This document shows positions 23,211 to 35,116 of a stretch of 64,000 nucleotides of DNA, piece by piece. The notes under the pieces are model-generated. The model was not told where the DNA came from. It saw only the letters and a program-made list of their open reading frames with translations, and did not search any database. The stretch covers positions 12,170,001 to 12,234,000 of the forward strand of contig NC_083681.1 in NCBI RefSeq assembly GCF_033118175.1, written 5' to 3'. This stretch comes from Dama dama. Taxonomy: Eukaryota > Chordata > Mammalia > Artiodactyla > Cervidae. The translations under genes and the position numbers were made by a program. Position 1 is the first letter of the stretch; every line of letters begins with the position of its first letter.

Positions 23211-23232
23211 GAATAAATACATAAATAATTTT
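23211..23232. repeat. Right TSD of L1 at 20582-23210
   Basis: Matches 20560-20581 across 22 bases. Confidence 0.9.
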
Positions 23233-24424
23233 AAGCAATAGAATTCAATGTTGTATTTTAAATTAAGAGTATCCTGAAAACACAGCAGAGTAATACATGG
23301 CTGCATATTAATTAATACCAATTAATAAATAATTGCTACAAACATCACTTGTTTTTCATTCATGGTACTGTCAATTCATGTGTATACACAAGATAAAACA
23401 AAGTGAAAAACAGAAAATAAATTTTTAAGAAGCAAATGCTTATTTGGTTCAGAAGTAAAGTTATGCCAAACTTTTGGAAGAATCTTATATAGTAGGCTGA
23501 ATTTAAGATGAGCCTTGAAAAATAAGTGAAAATTAAAGAAAAAAATAATAGGAAGAAGTATTCCTAGAAGATAATTCAATCATTATTATTTTCAATGTTA
23601 TCATTATAATAATTACCATAGTGATCACAATAGGAAAACAAATTTTTAATGTTTATTTCAATTTTTATATTAAAGGTTTCATACAGATTGTTTTATTTAT
23701 TTATCACTAATTCCTTCTGTGTAAGTATAAAACTGGAGAGATTAAGCTCTTTTCCTAAGACCACAGACTTAAGAACTGTCAGAGGCAAAAACTGTATCTA
23801 GGTGCTCTGTCTCCAAAGACCATGCTTTCAAATATCACTATTTACACCCCAGCTTAAAGGAAAACATTGAGAGATAGAAACAGTCAAGATGAATCTCAGG
23901 ACCATACAATCATGTGTGTTTTTAGTTGGTTCACATTGGAAAATAAATCTTAGTTATATAAGATAAAACAGATTTCAAACCAAGAGAATCACCCTACAGT
24001 AGGCTTGGGTGTATGGAATGCAACTGGAATTGATGGAGGGATGTTGAACATAAACTTTGAATTCTTATGTCTTGTACTAGGAAGATTCTATTATATGAAA
24101 ATTTACAGAGTTTTAGAGTCCTAGCTCAAACAGATAGTACTTAGAGTGTCTGCCACAAACAACCTCATGCTAAAATTACATACTTCAAAGAGAACACTCT
24201 AGACGTAGCTAGCAAAGAATTACGTCACATTCAAATATTACCTGTCACTTCACCCATGAGGGTGAGTAGAATATGTCACACTCCCAAATATGCCTCTTTG
24301 GCTTAAGGCTTGCTCTTGAGCTGATTACTTTTTTAAGGAAAAAGCAAACACAGGAGAATCTCTGAATATTTAAAAGTTACTACTCTGAAAGAGATATTCA
24401 CATTTATAAAAGGTAAATATTCAT
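23233..24424. other. Unique DNA with one MIR fossil
   Basis: MIR on + at about 23690-23850 (aaactggagagattaagct, cctaagaccacagacttaag, gtgctctgtctccaaagacc). The rest shows no recognisable feature. Confidence 0.5.
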
Positions 24425-24628
24425 TTATCGTATGCAAAGTCATGTCTGTCTGCTTGCAGTCCCATGTACTGTAGCTGGCCAGGCTCCTCTGTCCATGGGA
24501 TTATCCAGGCAAGGATACTGGAGTGGGTTGCCATGCTCTTCTCCAGGGCATCTTCCAGACCCAGGGATCGAATCCACATCTCCTCTATTGTCAGGCATTC
24601 TTTACCACTGAGCCACCTGGGAAGCAAG
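24425..24628 (-). mobile_element. Bov-tA-type SINE
   Basis: Antisense Bov-tA with degenerate left end, then gctcctctgtccatgggatt, ggcaaggatactggagtgg, cagggatcgaatccac and the head ccactgagccacctgggaag. Confidence 0.87.
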
Positions 24629-24720
24629 GGTGTCTCCTTCTCTGTACCACGAAGAGAGCAATGACTAAAACTCTAGATATTTTTATCAACAGAGAAGACA
24701 ACTAACTTAATCTGCACAAC

Positions 24721-26610
24721 AACCATTCCTTTGTTTATTATGCTTTGCCAGAAAACCTTCTATACCTGGATTTTCTCTCACTGTAACATCTATCCACCTA
24801 CTAATACCTTTGCATCCTTGTATCCCTGGGATAAGACACACATTATCATGGTATATGATTATTTTAATGAGTGGTTGGTTTGACTTGGTTTTCAATATTT
24901 TGCTGAGGATTTTTGCATCTATGTTAATCAGTAACATTGGCTTGTAATGTTCATTTTCTGTGATAGCTTTGGTTTTCATATCACAGTGATGCTGGCCTCA
25001 CAGAATGCTTTCAGAAATGTTCTTTCCATTGAAGAGTTTTGGAATAGTTTGAAAAAGATACATGTTAATTCTTTAAGTATTTCATAGAATTTGCCTTTAA
25101 AGCCTTCTACCCTTGGACTTTTGTGGGTTGACAGCATTTTTTATTACTGATTCAATTCCATTACTGGCAACTGATCATTTCATATTTCTATTTCTTCGTG
25201 GTTTAAATCATGGAAAATTGTACATTTCTACAAACTAGTCCATTTGTTGCACACTGTCCATTTTATTGGCATATAGATTTCAAAATAATCTCTTATGATC
25301 CTTTGTATTCCTATGGCATCAATTGTACTTTCTCGGCTTTCATTTCTGATTTCATTGTTCCGGGTCTCTGTCTCATTTTTTCCAGATGAATCTGGCTAAA
25401 CATGTATCAATTATGTTTATCTTTTCAAAATTCAGCTCTTAATTTCATTGATATTTTCTATTATTTTTTATTCTTTCATTTATTTCTGTTAAGATCTTTT
25501 TTATTTATTTCCTTCTACTAACTTTGGATTTTGATTTTTCCTTTTCTTGTTCCTTTTGGTGTAGTCAGGCTACTTATTTATTTATTTTCCTTTACTCCTG
25601 AGGTAAGTTTGTATTGTTATAAACTTTGTGGTTAGAATTTGTTTTGCTGTGTCCCATAGATTTGGATCACTTTTTCCTGTTTTCTCGTATTTCCCAGTAC
25701 GTTTTTAGGTAAGAAGTGAATTTATTTAGAGAGAAACATACTCTAGAGAAAGTGTGGGCCATCTTAGAAGGCAAGGCAACTTCCAGATTTTTGTTTTCTT
25801 TCTCCCTTTCTTTCCTTCTTTTTCCTCCTCTCTCTTTCATTTCCTTGGCATCTATTGGTTATTTAGTCCCATATTGTTTGGCCTCCACATGTTTGTGTTT
25901 TGTTGCTTTTTTTTTTTTCTTCTTATAGTTGTTTTCTAGTTTCATGGTGTTTTGGCTGAAAAACATGCTTGTTATATATCTTCTTAAATCTACAGAGACT
26001 GTTTTGTGGCCTGTTATGTGATCTATCTTGGAACATGTTCCATATACACTGCAAAAGATGTGTATTCTGCTGCTTTGAGTGAACTGTGTTGTGTATGTAT
26101 TATCTACTAATTCCACCTGATCTAACATGTCATTTAAGACCATTAAGTGTTTTCCTATTAATTTTCTGCCTGGATGATCTGTCCACTGGTGTCAATGGGG
26201 AGTTAAAATCTCCTATTATATTATTACTGCCAATTTTCCCCTGTATGTCTCTCAATATTTGGTTTATACATTTAAGTAGATCTATATTGGTTGCATATAT
26301 ATTTATAAATGGAATATCATTTTGGATTGACCCTTTGACCAGTATATAATGCTCTTCTAAGACTTTTGTAACAGCTTTTGTTTTATGATGCAAGTATAGC
26401 TCGTGCTTTGAAGAAAAAAAAAAAAAAAAACTCCATTCGTATAGAATATATTTTTTCATCCTCTCAGTTTCAGACTGTGTGTACCTTTTAGACCTGAGAT
26501 GTGTCACTCATACGCAGCGTTATATACAGATCTTTTCTTGTCTCTATTCAGCCAATGTATTTGGATTGGAGCATTTAGTCCATTTACATTTTAAGTAATT
26601 ACTGTATGTA
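24721..26610 (-). pseudogene. Old L1 ORF2 remnant (endonuclease to RT)
   Basis: Short minus frames retain L1 signatures: 24707-24979 with LINIDAKILSKIL and a decayed FIPGIQG region of the RT domain; 25859-26143 and 26130-26507 with the endonuclease part (GDFNSPLTPVDRSSRQKIN, HITGHKT). Stops and shifts are numerous. The segment between about 25000 and 25850 is coding sequence in all frames broken. Confidence 0.75.
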
Positions 26611-26621
26611 AGTAAGTATGT

Positions 26622-26910
26622 CGGAGAAAGCAATGGCAACCCACTCCAGTACTCTTGCCCGGAAAATCCCATGGACGGAGGAGCCTGGTAGGCTGCAGTA
26701 GGGGTCGCTGGTAGGGGTCGCTAAGAGTTGGACACGACTGAGTGACTTCACTTTCACTTTTCACTTTCATGCATTGGAGAAGGAAATGGCAACCCACTCC
26801 AGTGTTCTTGCCTGGAGAATCCCAGGGACAGCGGAGCCTGGTGGGCTGCTGTCTATGGCGTCGCACAGAGTCGGACACGAATGAAGCGACTTAGCAGCAA
26901 CAGCACCAGT
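26622..26910 (+). mobile_element. Bov-A2-type dimeric SINE inserted in the old L1
   Basis: Two Bov-A monomers without a tRNA head: the first opens with cggagaaagcaatggcaacc, the second with ttggagaaggaaatggcaac near 26775; they are joined by the cttcactttcacttttcact linker. A 9-bp TSD, taagtatgt, lies at 26613-26621 and 26911-26919. The first monomer has a small internal duplication of ggtaggggtcgct near 26698-26722. Confidence 0.88.
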
Positions 26911-27015
26911 TAAGTATGTACTTGTTGATATTTTGTTAGTTGTTTTTTGTTCCTTTCTTTATTTTCCCTTATGATTGGATGATTATCTTTAGTATTATGT
27001 TTAGATTCCTTCTTT

Positions 27016-27016
<1 letters not shown>

Positions 27017-27050
<34 letters not shown>
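27017..27050. repeat. (TG)n microsatellite
   Basis: About 16 uninterrupted tg units inside the old L1. Confidence 0.95.
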
Positions 27051-27051
<1 letters not shown>

Positions 27052-28680
27052 GCTTGTGGTTACTGTGAGGTTTATATACAGCAATTTATATCCAGATATA
27101 TTCCTATTTTAGTTTCCGATCTCTTAAATTCAAACATATTTTAGTGCCTTGCCCTTTTATTCTCCTTTCTTCACAATTACTGTTTTTAGAACCATATTTT
27201 ATATCTATTTGCCCTACATATCCCTTAACTGCTTAATGTGGATATAGATGATTTTACTAATTCTGTCTGATTTACTACCTTTACTATGTATATATATTTA
27301 CTGATAGGTCTTGTCTTTTCTTAATTTTCATGTATCTAGTTGAAACTTTTTATTTTTCACTTAGAGATATCTATTAATCATTTCTTATAAAGCTGGTTTG
27401 GTTGTACTTAACTCGCTTTGCTTTTACCTGTAAAAGTTTTGATCTCCTCGTAAAATCTGAAAGGATGCTGTGCTGAGTAGAGTACTCTTGACTGTAGGCT
27501 CTTCCCTTTCGTTTAAATATATTGTGCTACACCTTTCTGGCCTGCAGAGTTTCTGCTACGTCACTGGTAGTCTATGAGAGTTTCCTTTTATATAACTTAG
27601 TTTTCTCCTTGCTGCTTATAGTATTTTCTCTTAAAATTTAATTTTTGACATTTTAATTACAATGTGACTTGGAATATTCCTCTTTGTATTGACCCTGTTA
27701 GGGGCTTTCTGTGCTTCCTGAACTTGGATGTCTGTTTCCTTTCCTTGGTCAGGAAATTTTTCAGCTATTACATCTTCAAATATTTTCACAGTCCCTTTTT
27801 ATCTCTCTTTTCCTTCTAGGATCCTATAATGCAAATATTAGTGCACTTAATGTTATCTCAGAGGTCTCAAAGTGCTCTCATCTCTTTTTATTCCTTTTTA
27901 CTTTCCTGTTAGGCTTCAGTGATTTCTAGTATTCTGTCTTCCAACTCATTGGTTCTTTCTTTGATATCATTTTGTCTCCTGTTGATTCCTTCATGTATAT
28001 TTTTCACTTAGTCATTATAGTCTTTATTTCTGCTTGGTTGTACTTTATAATTTTTTTTTATTAAAAACTTCTAACTACTTGCTCTGTTCATCCATTCTTT
28101 GCCCAAGATCTTTGATAATCTTGACAATTATTACCTTAAACTCTTTCTGGGGTAACTGGCTATCTCTACTTCACATAGTTACTCTTCTGGGGTTTTATCT
28201 TGTTCCTTCATTTGGAACATATTCCTCTGCCAACTAATTTTGACCTAGTTGCTATTTTTATGTATCTAGTAGGTTGACTATATTTTCCAACAATGAAGAA
28301 GTGACGTTTTGTAGGAAGTATTCCATGTGTTCCATCAGTGGGCTCCCCTCTGTTCTCCAGAGCTGTATGCTCTAGGTATGCCCCCTAGGTAGGCTACATG
28401 GGATCTTATTTTCTGGTGGGTTGAATACTGTGGGTGGTCTGGCAGGAGTGTTTTTCCTCTGGTCTATTTGTGTCCTAGGACCATCCAGCATTGGACTGCT
28501 GGTGAGGGGAGTCAGCTATTACACATATCTGTGTGGGCTCCTGAGTATCTTGAAGGTTGTGTTGGTCTGCTGGTGCTGAAGCTAGAGCAGGCTGGCTAAT
28601 GGGTGGGGCCAGGGCCCAGAGGACTTGGGTGCTGCTGCCTACCCACTGGAATAAGTAAGTGGATCCCAAGCTCTCTGGAA

Positions 28681-28900
28681 GCAGGGCCAGAAGGTCCCAG
28701 GTCTTGTACCTGCTCACTGGTGTTCAGGGCTAGAAGCAGGGCCAGAAGGTCCTGGGTCTTGTACCTGCTCACTGGTGTTCGGGGCTAGAAGCAGGGCCAG
28801 AAGGTCCCAGGTCTTGTACCTGCTCACTGGTGTTCAGGGCTAGAAGCAGGGCCAGAAGGTCCTGGGTCTTGTACCTGCTCACTGGTGTTTGGGGCTGGAT
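28681..28900. repeat. Four tandem 55-bp units in the old L1 5' UTR
   Basis: Units 28681-28735, 28736-28790, 28791-28845 and 28846-28900. Units 1 and 3 are identical; units 2 and 4 share the cctgggtcttg variant, so the array is (A-B)2 with a 110-bp higher-order period. Each unit reads gcagggccagaaggtc, then cttgtacctgctcactgg, then gtgttc. It lies where L1 5' UTRs of old families often carry variable tandem units. It also creates two spurious open frames (28603-28788 and 28830-29078). Confidence 0.9.
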
Positions 28901-29655
28901 TCTTGGCCCTCTGGTGGGCAGGCCTGTGCCCAGGGGTGGCTGTGGGCCCTGGGCATCTTTAGACAGTCTGCCTGCTGGTATGTGGGCATGTGCTCCTACC
29001 CAGGTAGTAGCCTGGCCATTGGCATTCCAATACTGGTGCCTATGTGTGGGCAGGGGCAGGGACAGGGCTTTTTCCTGAAGCCAATAGTCTAAAGGGAGTA
29101 TTCCAAGATGTTACTTACCAGTACGAGTGTTCACATGCAGAAAGAGCTTCCCCAAAAGAGTTCTGCCAGTTTCTGTGTCCCGAGGGTGAGCTCCAGTTGC
29201 CTCCTGCCTCTCGGAGAACATCTCTAATATCAGCAGGTAGGTCTGACCAGGTTCCCTTCAAATTACTGCTCCTGGTTTGGGTCCTAGAGTTTCTATTTCC
29301 CACAGCCCGCTCAGTCTCCTAGTCAAACATTCTCACAACTCACCTTCTCTGAACAGGAAACCTGAGTCAGGGCCCTCAACAGGGACTCTGACTCCCTAGC
29401 TCCTTGCAGGGATCATCTGCAAGTGTAAACATTCCCATGGTTGTGGGTTGCTCACACAGAGTTTACGTGTTGACTGCGCTGTGACTCTGCCTCACCTACC
29501 TGTCTCACTGTAGTTCCTTCTTCGTGTCTTATAGAAGATATTTTCTGGTAGGCTTGACTCCTTTTCATTGCTGGTTGTTCTATACAATGCTGTAATTTTG
29601 ATGTTTCTATGACAGCAGGTGAGCTCAGGGTTTTTCTCCTGGCCATCCTGGGAAC

Positions 29656-30127
29656 TCTTTATAAAATCTTTATTTTGTCCTTAGTTGTAGATGATATTTA
29701 AAGTGATGCCTTGGATGATTTCAGGGAGTTACTCAAGTTTCCCTGGATATCTCTCATGTATCTTTAAACTTCTCCTTGTTTTTATCCTATTAATCCACCT
29801 TTTATCTACCAAGAGGTCTCATCCAAAATCCTAGACACATAGAGGGAAAAGTATATTTACACCCCTATATCTATCTTCAAAGATATTTATGTTGATACTT
29901 GTTACAAAAATGTATATGTCAAAACTGTCACACTTGTATGTATCAGAACCTGACTTCCCAACTACAAGGCAAAGTCAACTAAAAATAAATTATCCTATTT
30001 ATATAAAATGAGTTACTAGAATTCTTTAGCAAGGTGTTGTGCCACCAGTATTCACTGTATTCCTACTCCCAAATTTTATGGTTTATACTTAAATTTCTTA
30101 TTTTGACATTTAGGAGGTTTTTGGTAC
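29656..30127. other. Unique AT-rich DNA
   Basis: No repeat or gene recognised between the 5' end of the old L1 and the 3' end of the BovB nest. Confidence 0.5.
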
Positions 30128-30503
30128 TTGTGGTTTAGTCGGTCAGTTATGCCTGACCCTTTGCAACCCACGGACTGCAGCACACCAAGCTTCCATGTCC
30201 TTCACCTTTTCCTGGAGCTAGCTCAATCTCATGTACATTGAGTTGGTGATGTCATACAACCACCTATTCCTCTGTTGTACCTTTCGCCTCTGCCCTTCAA
30301 TCATTTTCAGCATCAGGGTCTTTTCTAATGGCTCAGCACTTTGCATCAGGTGGCCAAAGTACTGGAGCTTCAGATTTCAGCAACAGTCTTTCCAATGAGT
30401 ATTCAGGACTGATTTTCCTTTAGGATCCATAGTTTGATCTCCTTATTGTCCAAGGGAATTTCAAGAGTCTTCTCCAACACCACACTTTGAAAGCATCAAT
30501 TCT

Positions 30504-32437
30504 TTAGCACTCATCCTTCTTTATGGTCCAGCTCTCACACCTATACATGGCTACTGGAAAAATCATAGCTTTGAATATACAGACCTTTCTTGGCAAAGAA
30601 GTGCTTATGCCTTTTAATATGCTGTCTAGGTTGGTCATAGCTTTTCTTCTAAGGAGCAAGTGTCTTTTAATTTCATGGTGGCAGTCACCATCTGCAGTGA
30701 TTTTGGAGCCCAAGAAAACAAAATCTCTCACTGTTCCCACTGTTTCTCCACCTATTTGCCATGAAGTGATAGGACTGGATGTCATGATCTTCATTTATTT
30801 AATGTTGAGATTTAAGTCAGATGGTTTTCTCTCTTCTTTCATCTTCATCAGTTGAGTTCAGTTCAGTCACTCAGTTGTGTCTTACTCTTTGCTACTGCAG
30901 CACGCCAGGCCTCCCTGTCCAACACCAACTACTGGAGTTCACCCAAACTCATGTCCATTGAGTCAATGATGCCATCTAACCATCTCGTCCTCTGTCATCC
31001 CCTTCTCCTCCTGCCCTCAATCTTTCCCAGCATCAGAATATTTTCAAATGAGTCAGCTCTTCGCGTCAGGTGGCTAAAGTATTGGAGTTTCAGCTTCAAC
31101 ATCAGTCCTTCCAATGAACACTCAGGACTGATCTCCTTTAGGATGGACTGGCTGGATCTCCTTGCAGTCCAAGGGACTCACGAGAGTCTTCTCCAACACC
31201 ACAGTTCAAAAGCATCAATTCTTCGGCACTCAGCTTTCTTTATAGTCCAACTCTCACATCCATACATAACTACTGGAAAAACCATAGCCTTGACTAGACA
31301 GACCTTTTTTGGCAAAGCAATGTCTCTGATTTTCAATATGTTGTCTAGGTTGGTCATAACTTTCCTTCCAAGGAGTAAGCGTCATCTTCATCAAGATGCT
31401 GTTTAGCTCCTCTTGGCTTTCTGCCATCTGATTGGTGTCACCTGTATATCTGAGGATATTAATATTTCTCCCAGCAATTAATTCCAGATTGTACTTCATC
31501 CACCTGGCATTTTGCATGATGTACTCTGCATAGAAGTTAAACATGAAGGGTGGCAATATACAGCCTTGACATACTTTTTTCTCAATTTGGAACCAATCTG
31601 TTGTTCTATGTCTGGTTCTAACTGTTGCTTCTTGAACTGCATACAGGTTTCACAGGAGGCAGATAAGGTGCTCTGGTATTTCCATCTCTTTAAGAATTTT
31701 CCACAGTTTTTGTGAGCCACACAGTCAAAGGCTTTGGCGTAGTCAATGGAGCAGAAGTAGATGTTTTTCTGGAATTCTCTTGCTATTTTTATAATCCAAC
31801 AGACTTTGGCAAATTGATGCCTGATCCCTCTGCCTTTTCTAAATCCAGCTTGAACATCTGGGAGTTCTTGATTCACACACTGTTGAAGCGTAGTTTGGAG
31901 AATTTTGAGCACTATTTTGCTAGTGTGTAAAATGAGTGCAACTGTGTGGTAGTTTGGAAATTCCTTGGTATTGCCTTCTTTGGGATTGGAACTGCTGAGT
32001 TTTCCATATTTGCTGACACATTGAGTGCAGCACTTTAACATCATCATATTTTAGGATTTGAAATAACTCAGCTGGAATTCCATCTCCTCCACTAGCTTTG
32101 TTCAGTGATGCTTCCTAAGGTCCACTTGACTTCACACTCCAGAATGTCTGGCTCTAGGTGAGTCATCACACCATCAAGGGTATCAGGGTCATCGAGATCT
32201 TTTTTATATAGTTCTTCTCTGTAGTTGCCACCTATTTTTAATATCTTCTGCTTCTGTTAGGTTCACAACATTTCTGACCTTTAGTGTGATCATCTTTGCA
32301 AGAAATTTTCCCTTGGTATCTCTAATTTTCTTAAAGAAATCTCTAGTCACTCCCATTCTATTGCTTCCCTCTATTTCTTTGCATTGTTCTCTTAGGAAGG
32401 ATACCTTATCTCTCCTTGTGATTCTCTGGAACTCCAT
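30504..32437 (-). pseudogene. BovB polymerase remnant of the host element
   Basis: The 183-codon minus frame at 31496-32047 holds the RT region with IDYAKAFDCVAHKN. At the active site (31437-31448) the YADD motif reads YTGD, so one catalytic aspartate is lost. A 96-codon frame at 30504-30794 is the C-terminal part. A 77-codon frame at 32204-32437 is the linker before the RT. The two nested BovB insertions and many shifts also prevent expression. Confidence 0.85.
30851..31381 (-). mobile_element. BovB 5'-truncated copy nested in BovB
   Basis: Its 3' end starts at gttgagttcagttcagtcac and it runs to a truncated 5' end at ttccaaggagtaagc. A 12-bp TSD, tcatcttcatca, of host BovB sequence lies at 30839-30850 and 31382-31393, so it is a genuine insertion into the older copy. 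Confidence 0.93.
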
Positions 32438-32750
32438 CCATTCAGATGGGTTTATCTTTCCTTTTCTCCTTTGCTTTTTACTTTTCTTCTTTTCTCAGTT
32501 CTTTGTAAGTCCTCCTCAGGCAACCATTTTTCCTTTTTGTATTTCTTTTTTCTTGGAGATGGTTTTGATCACTGCCTCTTGTACAATGTCAGAAACCTCC
32601 ATCCATATTTCTTCAAGCACTCCATCTATGAGATCTAATCTCTTGAATCTATTTGTCACTTACACTAGATATTTGTAAGAGATTTGATTTAGGTTATACA
32701 TGAATGGGCTAGTGGTTTTCCCTACTTTCTTCAATTTTAGTCTGAATTTG

Positions 32751-32951
32751 GGCTTCCCTGGTATCTCAGATGCTAAAGCATCTGCCTACAATGCAGGACA
32801 CCTGGGTTCAATCCTTGGCGTGGAAGATCTCATAGAGAAGGAAATGGGAACCCACTCCAGTACTCTTGCCTGGAAATCCCATGGATGGAGGAGCCTGGTA
32901 GGCTACAGTCCATGGAGTCGCAATGAGCTGGACATGACTGAGCGACTTCAC
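32751..32951 (+). mobile_element. Bov-tA-type SINE nested in BovB
   Basis: Starts at ggcttccctggtatctcag and ends at tgagcgacttca. The host BovB resumes at tttggcaattaggggg; a 5-bp tttgg repeat (32747-32751 and 32952-32956) is the only candidate TSD. Orientation is opposite to the host. Confidence 0.88.
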
Positions 32952-33355
32952 TTTGGCAATTAGGGGGTCACGATCTCAGCCACTGTAAGGTCCTGGTCTT
33001 GTCTTTTCTGACTGTATAGAGCTTCTCCATCGTTGGCTGCAAAGAATATAATCAGTCTGATTTCAATATTGACCTTTTGGTGATGCCCACGTGTAGAGGT
33101 GTCTCTTGTGTTGCTGGAAGACAGTGATTGCTATGACCAGTGCGTTCTCTTGACAAAACTTTGTTAGCCTTTGTCATGCTTCATTTTGCACTTCAAGGCC
33201 AAACTTACCTGGTACTCCAGGTATCTCTTGACTTACAACATTCCAGTCCCCTATGATGACAAGAACTACTTTTGTTGCTGTCAGTTTTTGAAGGTCTTGC
33301 AGGTCTTCATAGAATCATTCAACTTCAGGTTCTTCTGCATTAGTGGTTGGGGCAT

Positions 33356-33963
33356 CAGTTCAGTTTGGTCACTTAGTCATGTACAGTTCTTTGACAACCC
33401 ATGGACTGCAGCATGCCAGGCTTCCCTGTCCACTATCAACTCCCAGTGCTTGCTCAAACTCATGTTCATTGAGTCTCTGATGCCATCCAACCATCTCATT
33501 CTCTGCCATCCCCTTCTCCTCCTTCCTTCAATCTTTCACAGCATCAGGGTCTTTTCCAATGAGTAAGTTTGCCACATCAGGTAGCCAAAGTACTGGAGTT
33601 TCAGCTTCAGCATCAGTCCTTCCAATGAATATTCAGGACTGATTCCCTTTGGGATTGACTGTTTGGATCTCCTTGCAGTCCACCGGACTCACAAGAGTCT
33701 TCTCCAACACCACAGATCAAAAGCGTCAATTATTTGGCACTCAGCTTTCTTTATGGTCCAACTGTCACATCCATACATGACTACTTGACAACCCATAGCT
33801 TTGACTAGATGGACCTTTGTTGGAAAAATAATATCTCTGCTTTTTAATATGCTGTCTAGGTTGGTCACAGCTTTTCTTCCAAGAAGCAAGTGCCTTTTAA
33901 TTTCATGGCTGCAGTTACCATCTGCAGCGATTTTGGAGCCCCCCAGAAAAAAGTCTCTGTTTC
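33356..33963 (-). mobile_element. Second BovB 5'-truncated copy nested in BovB
   Basis: The 3' end starts at cagttcagtttggtcactt and the 5' break is at gtctctgtttc. The host reads ggttggggcat on the left and catagtttttgattactg on the right. Only a 3-bp overlap (cat) is shared, so the target duplication was very short or has been lost. Confidence 0.88.
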
Positions 33964-33998
33964 CATAGTTTTTGATTACTGTGATATTGAATGGTTTT

Positions 33999-35101
33999 GG
34001 AGGCTACTGAGATTTCTTAGAAATATCTATTTAAATAAATCCCTTAAATATAAAACTTCTAAAATGTGCATATCAAGTATAATGTCTTCTATAATAAGCC
34101 TTTTAAAGAATCAATGTCTCAACACATTAAATCTAGTAAACAGAGTCTACTCAACTGGTGTTTTATTTTTTGTCTTTATAAAGATATTATGTTGAACATT
34201 ATACATTTTAATAAAAAACCTCAATTACACAACATGAATAAACTTTGACTCAATTTAACTTTTTAATTACTTATCATTTTACCAAAGATACATGAGACAT
34301 GTGATATGTAATGTTCCATAAGTTTTTTTTAGTTATTAGTTTTCATTCCAGTATTTGATATCTGTTGTTTTTGCTGATATATTTTTTTACTCATTGAATA
34401 TAACAGCATGGTGGATTTGATGATAAACAGAAGTTTTGTCAACTGAAAGGTTTTATATCTATTATCTTTTTAAATTTAAAGACAAGTTCAACTAGAGTAA
34501 TTCTAAAGGCTTGCATAGTACAAATAAAAGTCTGAAATAACTAATCCCTACTTTTGAAATGTTTGAAATTGCTAGACAGTAAATTTATATTAGCATAGTA
34601 TCTGTAGTATCCGTAATGTCATCATAGATATCATTGATAATAGGAAATATACTGATACTTACTATCCTCAGTTTATAGACAATGGAACTGATTTAGTTTG
34701 TCCAAGGACATACAGTTAGTGATTATGAATATATAAATAGAAACCTCATCATCAACTGATAGTACCATTCTTCTTTCTACATATTAATTCCCTAAATGTA
34801 AAATAAAATAATAATATGAAATAAAATTACTAATGCTAATTTTAACTGTGTATATATATATTTAAAATATAATCACTTGGGCCACGTTCAGAGGCAAAAC
34901 CTAGTTATATTTTATAGCATTTAAAAAGGAGATAAGAAAATTTGTTTTTGAATGCATAATTGTAAATGGAGAAAATTCAAAAATGTTTCACATACAAAAC
35001 TATCATAACGATATTGAACATATCCTTTCTTATATCTTAGAAAGAAGCACACAGGAATAGACATATGAAAAACATTCTATTCCTCACAGACACAAAGCTC
35101 T
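33999..35101. other. AT-rich unique DNA with a decayed MIR
   Basis: MIR-like sequence on + at about 34640-34760 (tactatcctcagtttatag, acaatggaactg, caaggacatacagttagtg). Nothing else recognised. Confidence 0.45.
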
Positions 35102-35116
35102 AAAGTTTTAGGAAGA
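35102..35116. repeat. Left TSD of full-length L1
   Basis: aaagttttaggaaga, identical to 43004-43018. Confidence 0.95.

Larger units (their letters stand above)
24721..29655 (-). mobile_element. Old L1 LINE with 5' end kept and 3' half missing
   Basis: Read on minus, the element starts near 29655 with a typical L1 5' end (a ggatggc relic of the aagatggc motif, then cctgagctcacc), runs through a GC-rich 5' UTR (about 28300-29650), an ORF1 region (about 27300-28280), ORF2 endonuclease (about 25900-26500) and into the RT domain near 24750, where it stops. There is no RT C-terminus, Cys/His domain, 3' UTR or poly-A. Divergence is far higher than in the L1 copies at 20.6 and 35.1 kb. It is interrupted by the SINE at 26622-26910. 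Confidence 0.85.
30128..33998 (-). mobile_element. BovB LINE, minus strand, interrupted by three insertions
   Basis: The host element occupies 30128-30850, 31394-32750, 32952-33355 and 33964-33998, about 2.5 kb of BovB in total. It runs from the 3' end at the left through the RT to the endonuclease region at the right, where it ends at gatattgaatggttttgg. The interruptions are a BovB (30851-31381), a Bov-tA SINE (32751-32951) and another BovB (33356-33963). It is the most complete BovB in the window but lacks the 5' end. Confidence 0.92.

Noticed and set aside
28681..28900. CRISPR-like direct repeats
   Set aside because: Units are contiguous without unique spacers, and the DNA is mammalian L1.
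28603..29078. Repeat-encoded open frames (61 and 82 codons) suggesting a repeat protein
   Set aside because: The 55-base unit is not a multiple of three, the frame changes between units, and the sequence is old L1 5' UTR.
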